Below are positions 61,559-64,000 of a DNA stretch of 64,000 nucleotides, in pieces. Within the stretch, counting starts at the first letter, position 1. Each line of letters starts with the position of its first letter. Source of the DNA: UBA7446 sp038143535 (GTDB lineage Bacteria > Bacteroidota > Bacteroidia > Flavobacteriales > Flavobacteriaceae); the NCBI GenBank assembly GCA_038143535.1, contig JAYQMD010000001.1, positions 248,001 through 312,000 of the forward strand, read 5' to 3'. Both the position numbers and the translations under genes were made by a program. The notes beneath the pieces were generated by a model. It searched no databases. It was not told where the DNA came from and worked only from the letters and a program-made list of their open reading frames with translations.

Positions 61559-64000
61559 ATGTTTTTAGTTTTTGATACCGAAACCACTGGCCTACCAAAA
61601 CGCTGGGATGCGCCCATTTCAGATCACGATAATTGGCCGCGATGTGTTCAGATTGCATGGCAACTTCACGATGACTTTGGCAACTGTGTCGAACACAAAA
61701 ATTTTATTGTTGCCCCAGAAGGTTTTGATATTCCTTTTGAGTCAGAACAAATCCACGGAATTAGCACAGCCTTAGCGACAAAAGAAGGCAGCGCTATACA
61801 TGCAATTTTAGCTGACTTTACCGCTGCATTGGCCAAATCAAAATACATCATTGGTCATAACATCAAATTTGACGTTAACATCATCGGCGCAGAGTTAGAC
61901 CGCCTTGGTTTGGATACTTCCATTACCACAACCCCCATTTTTGACACTTGTACAGAGCACACCGCTACGCTATGCCAAATACCTGGAGGTAGGGGCGGAA
62001 GATTTAAACTGCCAACCCTTTCAGAACTCTACAAACATCTATTTGATGACAACTTTGATCAAGCGCACAATGCCACCGCAGATGTAGAGGCTACAGCCCG
62101 AACATTTTTTGAATTGCTGCGTCAAAATAAATTTCCTGCAAACCAAATCACAGATGGTGAGCTCCTTGTCTCACGTCTAAATGAAACTTTTGAAGAAGCT
62201 GTGCCGTTAATAGGCCTGTCACACACCGACCTAAAGGCAGCATCGGCAAAACTAATTCAAGAGGTGCAAACGCCTGTTTCTACACCCGCTCCAACAACCA
62301 AAACAGCACTCAGCACGCCTTTTGCACACTTGCACACCCTTTCGCAGTTTACGGTATTGCAGTCTACCATTAGGGTAAAAGAACTAGCCGAAACAGCAGA
62401 CCAAATGGGGATGCCAGCTGTTGCATTAACAGATTTGGGCAATTTGATGGGCGCGTTTCATTTTGTAAAATCTGTCAAACAAGTCAATGCCAGTCGTGCC
62501 GAAGATGACGATAGGCCGCCGCTCAAGCCCATAGTGGGCATCACGCTCAATGTGTGCGAAGACCACTTGGACCGCAGTCGAAGGGATGATGGGTATCAGA
62601 TGGTTTTTCTTGCTAAAAACAAAGCCGGTTACCAAAACCTATCCAAGCTATCTTCCTTGGCATATACCAAAGGGTTCTATTATGTGCCTCGTGTTGACAG
62701 AAAATTAATACAGCAGTACAAAGACAACCTCATTGTGCTGACGGGGAATGTCTACGGCGAAGTGCCTTCCAAACTACTCAACGTAGGCGAAAAGCAGGCA
62801 GCGAATGCGCTGTTGTGGTGGAAAGAACAATTTCAAGAGGATCTCTATATTGAAATCATGCGGCACCATCAGGAGGATGAAAACCGCATCAATCCTGTAC
62901 TTATTCAATTCTCACAAAGGTACAATGTAAAACTTGTCGCTACGAACTCTGTGTTTTATCTAAAGCAAGAGGAAGCCAACGCGCATGATATATTATTGTG
63001 TGTTAAGGACGGAGAAAAACAAACAACGCCTATTGGGCGCAGCCGTGGTTACAGGTATGGCCTTCCAAATCAAGAATATTATTTCAAGACGCCAGCACAG
63101 ATGCAAGAATTGTTTACCGATGTGCCGCAAGCATTGGAAAGCATAGCTGAAATCCTTAATAAAATAACTGCTTTTGATTTAGCCCGAGAAGTATTGCTTC
63201 CAAAATTTGATATACCCGATGCATTTCAATCTGCCGAAGACAATGCCGATGGGGGGAAGCGGGGCGAAAATGCCTACCTGCGCCACTACTTATGAAGGGG
63301 CTAAAGCCAGGTATGGAACCTTAAATGATGAACTTAAAGAACGCATTGATTTTGAATTGAGCGTTATTGAAAACACAGGGTATCCGGGTTACTTTTTAAT
63401 TGTACAAGACTTTATTGCTGCTGCAAGAGAAATGGAAGTGTCGGTTGGGCCAGGACGTGGATCTGCCGCAGGCTCTGTGGTGGCCTACTGCCTAAAGATC
63501 ACGAACATAGATCCCATTGAGTACGACTTACTTTTTGAGCGTTTCCTAAATCCCGACCGTGTAAGCTTGCCTGATATTGATATTGATTTTGATGACGAAG
63601 GAAGATCAAAAGTCATTGATTACGTAATTGAAAAGTACGGATCAAACCAAGTGGCACAAATTATTACCTATGGAACCATGGCAGCCAAATCGTCTATTCG
63701 GGATACCGCGCGTGTGTTGGACCTGTCGTTGGGCGATGCAGATCGGCTAGCCAAGTTGGTTCCTAACATGAAGTTGAAGAAAATCTTCAATTTGGAGGAT
63801 AAGGCACTAAAAGATGCCTTGCGCTCTGACGAGTTTGCTTGTGTTACCCAATTGAAATCCATAGCAGAAGGAAGCGACTTAGAGGCTGAGACACTCAAGC
63901 AAGCCCAAATATTAGAGGGGTCTTTACGAAACACTGGAACACATGCATGCGGTGTAATCATCACACCCGATGATATTACAGAATTTGTTCCTATCGCTAC
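61559..64000 (+). CDS. dnaE: DNA polymerase III alpha subunit with N-terminal DEDDh exonuclease (partial, frameshifted)
   Basis: The replicative polymerase. Residues 1 to about 190 are a fused DnaQ-like 3'-5' exonuclease: FDTETTGLP (DxE), HNIKFDVNIIG and AHNATADVEATA carry the acidic metal ligands. A PHP domain starts near residue 255 (FAHLHTLSQFTVLQSTI). The frame stops at 63295, but the alpha-subunit sequence continues in another frame (TYEGAKARYG, then GYPGYFLIVQDFI, VGPGRGSAAGSVVAY, DIDIDFDDEGR with the catalytic Asp pair) past the end of the window. The break lies between about 63278 and 63290, after YLRH. One base too many, or two too few, explains it. Being essential, the gene is unlikely to be truly broken. 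Confidence 0.92.

Noticed and set aside
10255..64000. Insertion sequences, integrases or phage genes bordering the PUL
   Set aside because: No transposase, integrase or clear terminal inverted repeat was found; the locus may have been transferred, but nothing here marks its ends.

Overview
The window reads as a chromosomal segment of a marine Bacteroidota bacterium, most likely a Flavobacteriaceae member. The signs are type IX secretion (T9SS) C-terminal sorting tails, a SusC/SusD pair, a one-protein hybrid two-component regulator (HTCS), A/T-rich leaders with little Shine-Dalgarno sequence, promoters of the TTTG/TAnnTTTG type, and lineage-typical fusions (folK-deoxynucleoside kinase, exonuclease-DnaE). 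Species cannot be named from sequence alone.

Layout. 1-10.3 kb is housekeeping: probable clpX end, GH3-type acyl-amido synthetase, DUF2797 protein, the sppA-queuosine transporter-rluF operon, folK-dNK, a TrmH methyltransferase, mutS and a tRNA-Gly/tRNA-Leu pair. 10.4-21.3 kb is a first carbohydrate island: lipoprotein GH10 xylanase, NTF2-like lipoprotein, outer-membrane barrel, T9SS-exported GH16 glucanase, a DEAD-box helicase, then GH43, CE1-like esterase and a second GH10. 21.3-26.6 kb holds the HTCS sensor-regulator and a CarboxypepD_reg protein. 26.7-33.7 kb has a sulfatase, a GH43 lipoprotein and the xylose genes xylB, xylA and a sugar/H+ symporter. 33.7-36.2 kb is a T9SS beta-helix protein. 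36.4-56.6 kb is one long operon: SusC, SusD, a putative glycan-binding lipoprotein, a T9SS beta-sandwich protein, a small secreted protein, GH5, a sulfatase-GH10 fusion, GH3, two sulfatases, a SASA-type esterase and another sulfatase. 56.6-64 kb returns to housekeeping: a possible small RNA/sORF, an aldose dehydrogenase, a TonB receptor, rimM, an rpsP with a very long repetitive tail, and the start of dnaE.

How it works together. Three GH10 domains, two GH43, GH3, GH5, two esterases, a complete xylose-to-xylulose-5-phosphate route and five sulfatase domains point to a polysaccharide utilisation locus for a sulfated, probably acetylated, xylan-type polysaccharide such as those of marine algae. 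The HTCS would sense a released oligosaccharide; secreted and surface enzymes desulfate and cut the chain; SusC/D import oligosaccharides; GH3/GH43 release xylose; the symporter, XylA and XylB bring it into the pentose phosphate pathway. The most unusual element is a single polypeptide joining an iduronate-2-sulfatase-like sulfatase to a divergent GH10 domain.

Caution. Five genes (beta-helix protein, SusC, sulfatase-GH10, one sulfatase, dnaE) are split by single frameshifts; four of these lie in A/T runs of 5-7 bases. Because essential dnaE is also affected, sequencing or assembly error is the simplest explanation, so these are annotated as one gene each over the full span.
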